From NCBI GenBank assembly GCA_020091685.1, contig CM034613.1, forward strand, positions 12,932,172 through 12,996,171: a stretch of DNA of 64,000 nt, given 5' to 3'. Both the position numbers and the translations under genes were made by a program. Numbering within the stretch: position 1 is the first letter of the stretch; every line of letters begins with the position of its first letter. This stretch comes from Lutjanus erythropterus. Its lineage: Eukaryota > Chordata > Actinopteri > Lutjaniformes > Lutjanidae. The notes beneath the pieces are model-generated. The model did not search any database. It saw nothing but the letters and a program-made list of their open reading frames with translations, and was not told the DNA's origin. This document shows positions 1 through 8,791 of the stretch, piece by piece.

Positions 1-277
1 GAAAGTCAGTCAGTCGAGTCAGTGATCTCTTTTAAGTTTCTTCTTAAAAAATAGTTTTATCAGAGCCTTTCCTGATTTTATCTAAGTATGAACTGTTTTG
101 CACTGTTTTATTTTTTAAAATGTTTTTACTTTCCTATTTTGCACTGTACCATTTTATTTTATCTGTTTTACCTGTTATCTGACTTTCGAACCTGTCTGTT
201 TTATTTTGCTGCCCCTGTGAAGCACTTTGTAATTTGAATTTTGAAAAGTGCTCTATAAATAAAGATTATTATTGGTA
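1..277 (+). mobile_element. 3' end of an L2-clade-like LINE (or a SINE sharing its tail)
   Basis: The stretch ends in a GCACTTTGTAA block, then AAAGTGCTCTATAAATAAAG and a short ATT run at about 265-275. That is the form of L2-type LINE 3' tails and of SINEs that borrow them. A second copy with the same order of blocks lies at 7561-7817. No reverse-transcriptase reading frame is present, so this is a 5'-truncated copy. It lies in the b4gat1 intron and abuts the splice donor of exon 1. The tail form is seen directly; the clade is inferred from memory. Confidence 0.5.
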
Positions 278-284
278 TACGAAC

Positions 285-1388
285 CTGGCTGATACGATTG
301 AAGCCATATTGCTTGAAGTTTTCATCGTAGAGGGGCACAGTGTGGGGACCGATGTAGAAGGGCTCCCAGGGGTCCGCCCAGGTGAGTGTGTAGGCCACTT
401 CCAGAGTCCCTGTGTCCCTAACGTGGCTGTTAACCCACTGTGAGTAGTTGGTGGGGGCTTGACAACGAGGACAGAGTTCTTCATAGAACGGCCGCACCTC
501 ACCTACCTGATAAAGCTGAACCAACTCTGTTTTGGTGGCAGGCATCTTCCTGGCATGACGGATCTCAAAGGCAGGTAGGACAAATACCTCATCACTGGCC
601 GGCTCATGCCTCATGATCATGGCCAAGAACTGCTGGTGCAGTTCAGCGCTTGGCATCATGTCGATGTCAATGACCAGGATGTAGGAGGACTCGGTGCCAC
701 CTCGGGCAACATTTCGAAGAAGATTGTTGGGGTAGGAGATGTTTCCACTGATGGCATAGTTCTTGTATTTATCCCTGTGGGTCTCCAGTCTGGAGAAGAC
801 AGAGGCGCAGTCCTCCAGCCCTGCAAAATGCTCTCTGTCCTGCTCAGGGAAGCTGGCCATCTCTCCTGAGAGGCACACCAGGTGGAAGTCCACCAGGGCT
901 TGGATCTGAGGACAGAAGAAGCTGAGAGCATACACCAGAGCTGTGGCAAACTTGACATCCTGCCCATGTGCAAATATGGCCACAGAGAGAGGGTTCTGCC
1001 ACCTTTCCAGGAGAGACTCCAGGTGATGCAGGTTGTTGATGGTCGTGTGTGTGGCTAGAGCCAGGACATTGGAGCTGGGGTCGGATCCGGGCTTCTGATT
1101 AGTGGTGAAATCACTTTTGATCAAGTTCTTGTACACCCGGTACTGACCACTGTTGTCAAAGATCCCACCAGTAGACAGGGAGTACCTCAGACGCTCTTTC
1201 CGGGAGTTTTTCTCCGGGTGTCCATTCTTCTTGCCTCCGGAGCCTCCGAAGAGCTCGGAGTATCGGTACCGCTGCTGCTTACCGTGAAACTTGGACAAGA
1301 AGGACAGGTATATGAGCTGCAGGAGCGCCACTATCAGCAGAGCACTCAGCACCACTTTGAAGACCGAACATTTCTTGGAGAGATGCAT
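285..1388 (-). CDS. b4gat1: b4gat1 exon 1: beta-1,4-glucuronyltransferase 1, N-terminal 368 residues
   Basis: B4GAT1 adds beta-1,4-glucuronic acid to a xylose primer on alpha-dystroglycan, making the acceptor that LARGE extends into matriglycan. It is a type II Golgi enzyme of the Glyco_transf_49 family. Seen here: a short cytosolic tail, a membrane anchor at about residues 9-31, a stem to about 75, then the catalytic domain. Its metal-binding DxD reads DID at 241-243 (ILVIDIDMMPS). Family blocks YPNNLLRN (219-226), LPAFEIRHAR and ELVQLYQVGEVRPFY are intact, and N-glycosylation sequons occur at NIS 216 and NYS 314. Coding ends at YGFNRISQ, where human exon 1 also ends, followed by GT at 284-283 (donor GTTCGT, a weak one). 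The last exon, about 50-60 residues, is off the left edge. The ATG at 1388 gives the family's usual short tail. Confidence 0.93.
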
Positions 1389-2100
1389 TCCAGAGGAGAT
1401 ACAAACCGGTCAATTACTGTACACAAAGCAGGTCCAAGCACCGTCTCCTTGAGGGCTGGCTATTTCTGTCCAAGCGTCCCAGCTAACGTTGCCTACATCG
1501 CTATCACAATGCTAGCGCTACAGCCACTACGGCTGGTAATATAACGAATCCTTGATTGCATACTTTGCTGGCTGGTGGCAGCGCTGCGCCAGATTTTCAT
1601 ACGGTCCCTCGACAACACGAATAAAACGATGAAACTAATCCAGATTCATTGATTTCCATCAAAACACATCGCAGCTGTTAACACACCGCGCTGCTGTTGC
1701 TGCTGCGACAGCGGCGCATTTAGACACGTAATAACCGTAGTGTCAGGAGTAGAGGCGCCACCGAATTAGGTCCTGGAGGGTCGTGTTTAGAAGAGAACCC
1801 CAGACGCGCAGGAAGATTTCGCGAGAGTGAGCATTGTAACCCAAAACATGCGCTTTCTCTACCTCTAATCAAACGTTTTCTGTTCCTAAATCAATTTAAC
1901 CACATACAAACCACAGCGCTGTCACATTTTAGAACAGAGTTCATTTGCACAAGGTACAAAAAGAAGAAACATCGCGTAGAAATCTTGCGAGAGTTTCACA
2001 AATCTAGGTTTCCCCTCTAGACGCGACCGTCCTTGGAGCGCAGTGCCCTGTAAACTGGCTAGCACTTAGCTGAACTGGAGCTACCGGTTATTGGTGAGAG
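1389..2100 (-). promoter_or_regulatory. Upstream region and probable promoter of b4gat1
   Basis: This gene-free stretch is richer in CpG than the surrounding AT-rich DNA (for example around 1740-1830 and 2020-2045), which suits a CpG-type promoter for the minus-strand gene. Two near-matches to the TCTCGCGAGA promoter element stand at 1817-1827 (TTTCGCGAGAG) and 1983-1993 (TCTTGCGAGAG). No TATA box is evident close to the ATG. The start of transcription cannot be placed from sequence alone. Confidence 0.4.
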
Positions 2101-2224
2101 TAAAGGACAATTCTCACTACTTCGTCAGTTTACGTGAGAGTGCGGATGTCCAGGACAAATAAAACAATTATCCAGATATATCTTTTGTTTAAAAGAGTAT
2201 TTGTTGTCGTATAGGAGTCCATAG

Positions 2225-2306
2225 GACGAGGTGGCCGAGTGGTTAAGGCGATGGACTGCTAATCCATTGTGCTCTGCACGCGTGGGTTCGAATCCCATCC
2301 TCGTCG
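2225..2306 (+). tRNA. tRNA-Ser, anticodon GCT (reads AGC/AGT)
   Basis: An 82-nt cloverleaf with a perfect 7-bp acceptor stem (GACGAGG with CCTCGTC at 2299-2305), discriminator G at 2306, and the long variable arm expected of a class II tRNA (TGTGCTCTGCACG). The anticodon loop CTGCTAA carries GCT. A box (TGGCCGAGTGG) and B box (GGTTCGAATCC) are intact, so the gene looks functional. There is no intron, and CCA is not encoded, as expected for a nuclear gene. No other tRNA was seen in the window. Confidence 0.97.
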
Positions 2307-2313
2307 ATATCTA

Positions 2314-2325
2314 TTTTCGATTTTT
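2314..2325 (+). terminator. RNA polymerase III terminator of the tRNA-Ser gene
   Basis: Two T runs follow the tRNA closely: TTTT at 2314-2317 and TTTTT at 2321-2325. Four or more T on the coding strand is the standard Pol III stop signal, and the second run gives a back-up. Confidence 0.85.
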
Positions 2326-2509
2326 ATATCGTACCTTATCTAGATCAGCAATTCACTGATTTTTCTATGCAAAATTCCCCCAAACAGCATGAGCGTATTG
2401 CCGGTACCTCCTATTGTAAAGTGCCTTTAAAACACAATTATATACATGAATATCAGTGCAACAATAATTACATTTAAATAATTATATTAATTTAAAAAAA
2501 TCTTTTCTA

Positions 2510-3062
2510 TTTTTTAATCATTTTCCCTCATCTTCTTTTCAATTTGCCTCAGCTCCCATTATAAAAATCATGAATCTAGTGTCCCATTTACTTGTATATC
2601 CATGGTTTATAAAACTCTTCTCTGATGCAGTGATTTTTTTAGTTTTTCTATTCATCTTCAATCTAAAAATGTAAGATAAAAAACAATTGACAAAACAAGC
2701 AGAAATGAAGAGAAGTGTCCCTAAAAAGTAGTTTTTGGGTTTTTTCCCCCATGTTTTTAATATATCATTATTTTTATTATTATTATAAGTAGTAGTAGTA
2801 GTATATTTTGCATTTCCCCATCTTCCCTCCAATAGATCTAGTGTGACCCATTTACTGTGCACTGATCTGGACACCTGCTTATTTGCTCTTTTTACTGGGT
2901 TAAATACCATATTCACATGCAGGTGAACCATCAGACTCCATACTGATGTACAGAAACAGTGTTGTCTTTTAGTTTTTCTAGTCGTCATTGATATCAAATG
3001 TGAGACTGAAAAAAATTAAAGCACAAAGCACAAATAAATACAGAAAGGGGTGTCCCAAAAAT
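2510..3062 (+). repeat. Diverged two-copy tandem repeat
   Basis: Two units of roughly 225-260 bp, offset by about 300 bp, share the same order of blocks. Each has an ATCTTC-type start, a TCTAGTGT...CCCATTTACT block (about 2574 and 2838), a TTAGTTTTTCTA block (2640 and 2970), a run of A-rich sequence, and a GTGTCCC...AAAA end (2717 and 3050). The units differ by substitutions and indels, so the duplication is old. The AGT-rich stretch lies between them. Confidence 0.5.
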
Positions 3063-3814
3063 TGTGTATGCATTTACTTTTTAATATAACTGCATTATTT
3101 TTCAATCTAAATAAGAAATCTTACATACACATGCATGGAATACTGCTTGAACTGTGTGTTTATCTTTATAAAAAAAACATTACAGAGGTGCTGTTTGCTT
3201 GTGGATATGTTGTAAGGGCTTTGTGCCACAAAGTAACAAAGATGTAAGACACCAGACAAAAAAAGCACAATTGTGACATTCTTTAATTCATGACCATCAA
3301 CAGCAACATTTTTGTCCTTAGAACTACATGGACAGTGTGGACAGCACAGATCAGGTTCTAGGCAGCACTTCCTCAGTTTAGACTGTGCTAATTTTTTGTT
3401 GTTTAATTTACCCAAGTTTTCAATGTGTTTTCAATGACAGGACCTGATTTTTAAGGTGTGGTACATAACACTGACTTCTTGTTACTCACATCACAGCATG
3501 CGCTTTGGTAACCAGTGAACACAAACTGACCTCATTGTGAATGAAAAACAGCTGTGCATGATTTTCACATGTGAAGCAACTATGAGTTGTGAATGAAATG
3601 TTTCACAGAGGGAGGCTGAACAAAGCCAACAGATTCATTTTGATCTATAGTGACATGTTTACAGTATAATCTCTTGTTCATGCTCATTGTTGAAATGCCT
3701 TCTAGGACCTGTGCTGCTTTGGCAAGGGTGACTCTCTGTAGAGCTCAACGTACTTTAGGGCCATATGAAATCAGCTCTTATTTTTCCCAATTTCTGAATA
3801 CAAATGTTAAAGTG

Positions 3815-3910
3815 AAAGGATTATCTGATGTAGGTGTGTATGATGTACTTATCCGAGGTCAGTGTATTAGCTACAGTATATAGAGATCAGCACGGACCCT
3901 AATTTGGAGA
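3815..3910 (+). repeat. Dispersed repeat family P, fragment (plus orientation)
   Basis: Contains the block TACTTATCC..GGTCAGTGTATTA..CTACAGTA that recurs at 5089-5195 and 10421-10705 in the same order. I recognise it as a repeat common in percomorph genomes, but I cannot name its class. It has no coding capacity. Confidence 0.5.
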
Positions 3911-4137
3911 AACAAGAAAAAAAAATCTGTAGAAAAATATCAGTTTCTTTCCAACCAACCAAACTCCTTAAGCAAGATCAGTAATTTTACCTTGCAGAAC
4001 ACAGGAGTTGCTGGTCTACCGCTGCCTTGATCGATTAGTTAGTTTGTGTAATTTTGTGACTTTGGTGTATCTGAACTATACTTATGAAACATTAAAGTCA
4101 CACATTAACTCCAACAAGATTTGGCTTATTTAACTGC

Positions 4138-4310
4138 AGTTTTTTTTATCAGAAGAGGCTGTCTGAAGGCAAAGTAAAGCAGTGAAAATACTCTTCTTAT
4201 AGTGTACACTTAAACTGATTTTTTTTTTTAGGTGGACCTTTTTTAAATGGCTAAAATACAGTACCTTTTGTTGCTGATACTGTCCACAGCAGTGCATTGC
4301 TTAGTTTCTG
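4138..4310 (-). repeat. Dispersed repeat family P, fragment (minus orientation)
   Basis: Reads GGCTGTCTGA.GGCAAAGTAAAGC.GTGAAAATA, then a long T run and a GTCCACAGCAGT block. The same series recurs at 11035-11170. It is the inverted counterpart of the right two-thirds of the family P copy at 10421-10705. With 3815-3910 it forms an inverted pair. Confidence 0.5.
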
Positions 4311-4837
4311 TGCAATCTACTGTAGCTCATACACTGACTATCAAGTAGCTCACACAACCTCGCTTCAAATAATCCAAACTATAAAAGAGTGTTCTTATTT
4401 AATAACCGTGTGCTGTCATACCTTACATGTTCTCAGTATTTGAAATGATTTTCCAAGTTTGGCTTTTTTTGTAATGTGAAACTCTAAAATGTTATCACTC
4501 ATGTGCAAATAAGACTAAGACTAAAACAAGTACTTGAATGTAATCGTTTAATTTATGCCACAGTATTCCAGAAATTAAAAAAGAAAGTCAGCTTCACTGA
4601 AAGGCAAATGCAAGACAAACACCCTTATTTTTTTTTATACACACTAGCATTCACATACATAAGCAGAGGACTATGTGTACTATTTGAGTTTGACAAAGTA
4701 CTTTGATTCTAATCTTCAAAACCAACATTATCCTGTGAAAAAAGTCCAATACTTAAACCTACATTTTGTGACTCCAACTGTGTTTTCAGGACTGCAGAAA
4801 TCATAAGGCCCTACCCATTGCGCTCCATTATCACAAA

Positions 4838-7286
4838 CTAAGACACTAAAACGCCAGCTCCGCTTTTAGACCCGCCTCCTTCACTGTCCCTGGAAGATGC
4901 TGCCGACTGGCCTTGTGCATCTGATTCACCTTCTCCCACCAACCGGATGTTGTAGCGTTCCCGGTACTCTGTGAGCTCCCGGCCTTTCGACTGCATCTGT
5001 GCGTTGATGGACTCAATTATTTTGGAGATCTGTGGGGAAAGGAGAGCGTGAGATCTTTTTGCTTAGAAGTGGCCTACTGAATTATCTTAAAAGTATAGTT
5101 CAGATTTTTTGAAGTGTGGTTGTGCATAGTACTTATCCATAGTCAGTGTATTACCTACAGTAGATGGCGGTCAACATGCTTCCAGTTTTTATAATATTTC
5201 TGTATTTTTATTTAGAATATTTTGACCACTGTTATGTAGGCATGTAGGCTGTGAGTAATAAACTGACTGGATAACTAACCCTTTAATACATTGAAATAAT
5301 CGTTAACGGCTACATGTATGCAGCCATTAGAGGAAGGTGTTGGCCTTGCAAGTATCTACGCTAAATTGAAATAGATATTTAATAGCTTCAGTTACCTTTA
5401 CAGTAGAATGCATTTCAATAGTGACTTTTAAAGATAATGTACAAGTACATTTGTTTTACTTTTCTTAGCCATCACCTGTTCTTTGTTGGCTTCCAATGCG
5501 GGTAGAACTTCTTTCACCGTCCTCTCCACCAACACTCCTCCTACTAGACGAAAGCATTTCCTTGACGGGTCCACGTCCTTCAGGGTGTCAATTACTAAGC
5601 TGAAGGGGAAAAAAATCCAAAATAATGCCATCAGGATACCCAAAAGATCTACACAGCTGGTCAGTTTTCATGTTTGGTAACTGTAACTGAACTGAACGAT
5701 GTTGCATAATTTCTCAGACTGTGCCGTATTTGTGGTCAAGGACATATTTTTATTACATTGTCTTAAGTTCAGGCATATTAAGCTAATGCAAACTTCTGTG
5801 GTCGCTGGGTCAGCAGTAGATTGTTATCGGAAATGTTGTTCTTGATGAGAGGATCAGACAGTGACTGTAACATGCTGCAGAGGTGGAACATCTGCTTCCA
5901 ACCTGTGCTCGTTGATTTCCATCTCCAACTCTGCGGCTTTAGAAGCCATACTGCGCTGCTCCTGACGCATCCTCTGAAATGTTGCCACCACCTGTCACAC
6001 AAAAATACACACACATCAGAAACAACACGGACACACACACTTGTACTTTGCATTTATGGCTGTTGATCAGTCTGATAAGTTCTGTCATAATTTAACACGG
6101 ACATAGAAAAGTGATGAAAATCAGGGTCTGAGAATGTTCTCATTCGTCCAGGTCATTGTAATCTCAAGAAAAGATTAAACTGAAGGCAACTGGACCTGTT
6201 TATATGTCTTTGAAGATGTTTCGCCTTTGACTTAATCTTTTCTTGAGATGAAAATCAGGGATAACCGATAGGATAAAAAAAAAGAAAAAGGAAAAGTTTA
6301 GTTCCAGCCATATTGTACTGTCAGACTGTGTTTGCTAACTAAGCCAGTGGTCGAAAGTAACTGTGTATATTTGCACAAAATACTATTTTTGAGGTGCCTT
6401 TACATTACATGAGTATTTCCATTTTATGTCAGGGCTTAATAATAAAGGTTGCCTGCTTGCCTGGGGCAGGTAAAATGACATGTTGGGCTAATAAATCTGG
6501 CAAATCACTTGCCTGACCAGGCAAGTGGTAAAAGATAATTAAACTATTTTGATAATCAATTCATTTTTCATGCGAAATTGCAGAAAACGCTGTTTTATCA
6601 TCATAATATACAGTATTTTCTGACAATTTAGAGACTGAACATTAACTGATTAATAACTAAAATGATTCGCAGACCCATTAAAAAATAAAATACAAGCTAG
6701 GTTGGAGCCCGATTTTCAAAATATTTTACTCATAGTAGATTTGTACTTTTACAGAATACTTTTGTAACATTATTACGTGGTGTGTTACTGGATCTGAATA
6801 CTTTTCAGCCTTGGTGTAAAATACAGCCGGGGGGTCTTCAGTGATAAAAATAGCAACTCCCACTGTCTTTAACTGGGCAAGACCTGAAGCACACCATCCC
6901 ATTAGAGGCGTGTGCTGATTTAAACGCACCTGTCTCCAGTTAAAGTGTTTATTACGAGCACAGACCGGTGACAAACTCTTAATAAGTTATGATAATATGT
7001 GTGTTTTCATCCTGGCTCACTGTGTTGTACCGTTTTGTGGTGATAAAGCAGAATAGGAGGCGGATGATGATGGCGATGGCGAAGCTAACTGTTAGCATTA
7101 GCTAGCTGGGAGTCAGATTATCGGCTTCAGCTCCACCTGACACGACTGAACACCAACCACACTGCGTGCAGCGACTGAAGCACACTGAGATGGAGGTGAC
7201 GGTACCTGTTCGGCTGACGGACCGGACTGTTTTCCACCGGAGCTGTTGCTGGATTTGCTACCCGTGCTGCTACTGTTGGCTGCCAT
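4838..7286 (-). CDS. pfdn2: pfdn2: prefoldin subunit 2 (161 aa, four coding exons)
   Basis: Beta-type subunit of the hetero-hexameric prefoldin chaperone, which captures nascent actin and tubulin and passes them to the CCT chaperonin in the cytosol. Exons on the minus strand are 7286-7206, 5991-5903, 5599-5476 and 5029-4838, with intact GT-AG junctions; the summed length is 486 nt including the TAG at 4840-4838. The order is a Ser/Gly-rich N-terminus (MAANSSSTGSK), the first coiled-coil helix (QRMRQEQRSMASKAAELEME), the beta-hairpin core (LVIDTLKDVD, CFRLVGGVLVERTVKEVLP), the second helix (ISKIIESINAQMQSKGRELT) and a tail ending SGAGVLVS. Human PFDN2 is 154 aa with the same ends. The ATG at 7286 is the first in frame and matches the family N-terminus. 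It lies head to head with nit1. Intron 2 and the longer intron 1 carry repeats only. Confidence 0.96.
5089..5195 (+). repeat. Dispersed repeat family P, fragment in pfdn2 intron 3
   Basis: Shows the family's left part: a TTTTTTGAAGTGTGGTTGTG stretch, then TACTTATCCATAGTCAGTG, TATTACCTACAGTAGATGGC and a short tail. The last block is shared with 10421-10705. It sits in the intron between the last two coding exons of pfdn2. Confidence 0.55.
6161..6249. repeat. 18-bp perfect inverted repeat around a 53-nt loop
   Basis: ATCTCAAGAAAAGATTAA at 6161-6178 is exactly complementary to TTAATCTTTTCTTGAGAT at 6232-6249. It lies in pfdn2 intron 1. The loop includes GAAGATGTTTCGCC, a string common in dispersed fish repeats, so a small fold-back element is the likeliest reading. 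Confidence 0.6.
6343..6820. mobile_element. Nested MITE remnants (family A split by other insertions)
   Basis: The left edge (6343-6425: GTGGTCGAAAGTAACT ... GAGTATTTCCATTTTATG) and right edge (6722-6815: GGATCTGAATACTTTT near the end) fit the two ends of one non-autonomous element, family A. A second copy of its left end is at 62640 and of its right end at 31612. Between the edges lie a CAGGGCTTAATAATAAAGG start with GGCAAGTGG blocks (6430-6532, like 24540-24793) and a GATAATCAATTCATTTTTCATG block (6535-6715, like family C). The order implies later insertions into family A. Exact joints are uncertain. Confidence 0.5.
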
Positions 7287-7429
7287 CTTGGAAGGGTGTT
7301 GCTGAGAAGGACCCCGGGCAGGATGCGTATAGCCGGTCGGTGTGAGTGCCTGAGTGGAAATACAGTTCAGTTAGCTTTAAGTCGGAAGACAGTAGTAATA
7401 TATCCTCTAATGACCTACCAAATCTGACC

Positions 7430-8010
7430 GTTTCCTTAATTGATCAATTGTTTACTCTCTAAAATCTCCAAAAAAGTGAAAAATACTCATCACAGTTTCC
7501 TAGGAGCCAAATGTCAAACTGCTTCTTTTATCCAGCCAACAGTCCAAAACCCAAAGACTGCCTACTTACCTCATTTTAATTGAGTTTGAACTGTTTCGAA
7601 CTGTTTTTAATTTTTTTTATGTTTTGATTTTATGTTCTTTCCATTTTACAGTGAATTATTTCAGCTGATCTCTTTTAAAACCTGATGACTTTCCAACCTA
7701 CCTATTTTATTTGTTGCCACTGTGGCACTTGGTACTGTGCTATTTTATTTTGCTGCTTTTGTGAGGCACTTTGTAATGGGGCTTTTGAAAAGTGCTCTAT
7801 AAATAAAGATTATCATATATGACAAAGGAAAGTAGCTAATTCCTGCATGTAAGGAACTGGAACCAGCAAATGTTTGACATTTTCTGAAAAATGACAGAAA
7901 AGATTAATCAGTTATCAGTGTAGCAGGAAATTAATTTTCTTTCAATTGACTAATAGATTAATTGACTAATCTTTGCTTATTTTTTCAAAATTAAAATGCC
8001 AAATACATCC
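7430..8010. mobile_element. Family C MITE (GATTAATCG type) split by a LINE tail
   Basis: The left part (7430-7560: TTAATTGATCAATTG ... AACAGTCCAAAACCCAAAGA) and right part (7818-8010: TATATGACAAAGGAAAG ... GACTAATAGATTAATTGACT) read as one element when the L2-like segment 7561-7817 is taken out. The same blocks occur at 59705-60012 and 53235-53430. It is an AT-rich non-coding element with GATTAATY-type ends. Confidence 0.55.
7561..7817 (+). mobile_element. L2-clade-like LINE 3' tail inserted in the family C MITE
   Basis: Ends in AGTGCTCTATAAATAAAG at 7789-7806 and shares with 1-277 the blocks GCACTTTGTAAT and TTATTTTGCTGC, in the same orientation. It is 5'-truncated and has no coding region. 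Its position inside a family C element dates it after that element. Confidence 0.5.
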
Positions 8011-8791
8011 AAACCACAGACTTAAAAAAATACCATTAATGTAAATTGTTCAAGATAACCATCTGGAGTGGTGAACCTTTTGATTCAATTTATTTATTAA
8101 TGTTATTATTTTATATTAGCCCCAGGTAAAGTGTTATTTCTCTTCTTTAGTACTATATAAGTATGCGTTTTTTATCAATAACAAACATAAACTCACTTGT
8201 CACTCATCATAAGTCAAAAACTCTCCAGCAGGTGGAAGTGTTGTGCCTTAATGCTGGTTTCTACGTTCTGACACCGAACAGAGAAGAAGAAAGTAGCTCG
8301 TCTGATCCTTCCTGCTGTACAGAGACAACACTAAATCAGACTGTCACACTGACATGGACTAAACAGGGAGGGTGACTTCTGTCTGTGTCACTTGGATCAA
8401 TGTTCACAGTCAGGTGCATTTTGGGAACATCTACAAAGTATTTAGCCCCTTTCTCAGCTTGGAGACAACTGCAAAACAGGTATGCTTATTATTCTAATAT
8501 AGGCATATATTGTATTGTGTTAATCTAACAGCTAGTCCTCTATACAAGGAAGCTATGATGAAGACTACACTTGTATTGTGTTATTTAAATGAACAGGCAC
8601 GACTAGAGTGGCAATCAGAGCATGAATCAAGTGCATTATATTTCAGATATTGCATTTAACAGAGCTTTAAACTGTTCAATATTATGCAATAAATATATAA
8701 CAGAATAACTAGTGCAGTTAATGATCAACCACATCTTTTCCTGGCCTGCAGCCTCTGTTCCCTGGATGTAACAACCTGTTCTCCATGCAGG

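Larger units (their letters stand above)
2326..4837. other. Gene-free interval between tRNA-Ser and the 3' end of pfdn2
   Basis: About 2.5 kb, AT-rich. Open frames here (the longest is at 2539-2997 on the minus strand) show no recognisable domain and overlap repeated DNA. The interval contains a diverged tandem duplication (2510-3062), a short AGT run near 2786, and two oppositely oriented fragments of one dispersed repeat (3815-3910 and 4138-4310). Its right part probably includes downstream flank of pfdn2. Confidence 0.6.
7287..8791. promoter_or_regulatory. Shared upstream region of pfdn2 and nit1, with a candidate nit1 non-coding exon
   Basis: The 1.5 kb between the two ATGs must hold both start regions. 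Next to pfdn2 it is GC-richer (7290-7350). Near nit1, a GCATTTTGGGAA box at about 8417-8428 resembles half of a ZNF143-type site. About 50 nt on, a good splice donor (AAAACAG|GTATGC, exon end 8479) could join the acceptor CCATGCAG at 8783-8790, just before the nit1 ATG. The middle of the region is taken up by a family C MITE split by an L2-like tail (7430-8010). The non-coding exon is inferred. Confidence 0.4.

Noticed and set aside
656-973. A 105-codon minus-strand frame within b4gat1, and plus-strand frames across 606-1544
   Set aside because: Shadows of the b4gat1 coding exon, whose own frame matches the family throughout.
2539-2997. A 152-codon minus-strand frame
   Set aside because: It spans the diverged tandem pair and an AGT run, is rich in Lys and Asn as AT-rich noise is, and shows no domain.
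8163-8375. A 70-codon frame considered as an upstream nit1 coding exon with a mitochondrial leader
   Set aside because: It closes before a usable donor, is not basic and amphipathic as a leader would be, and does not continue into the nit1 frame.
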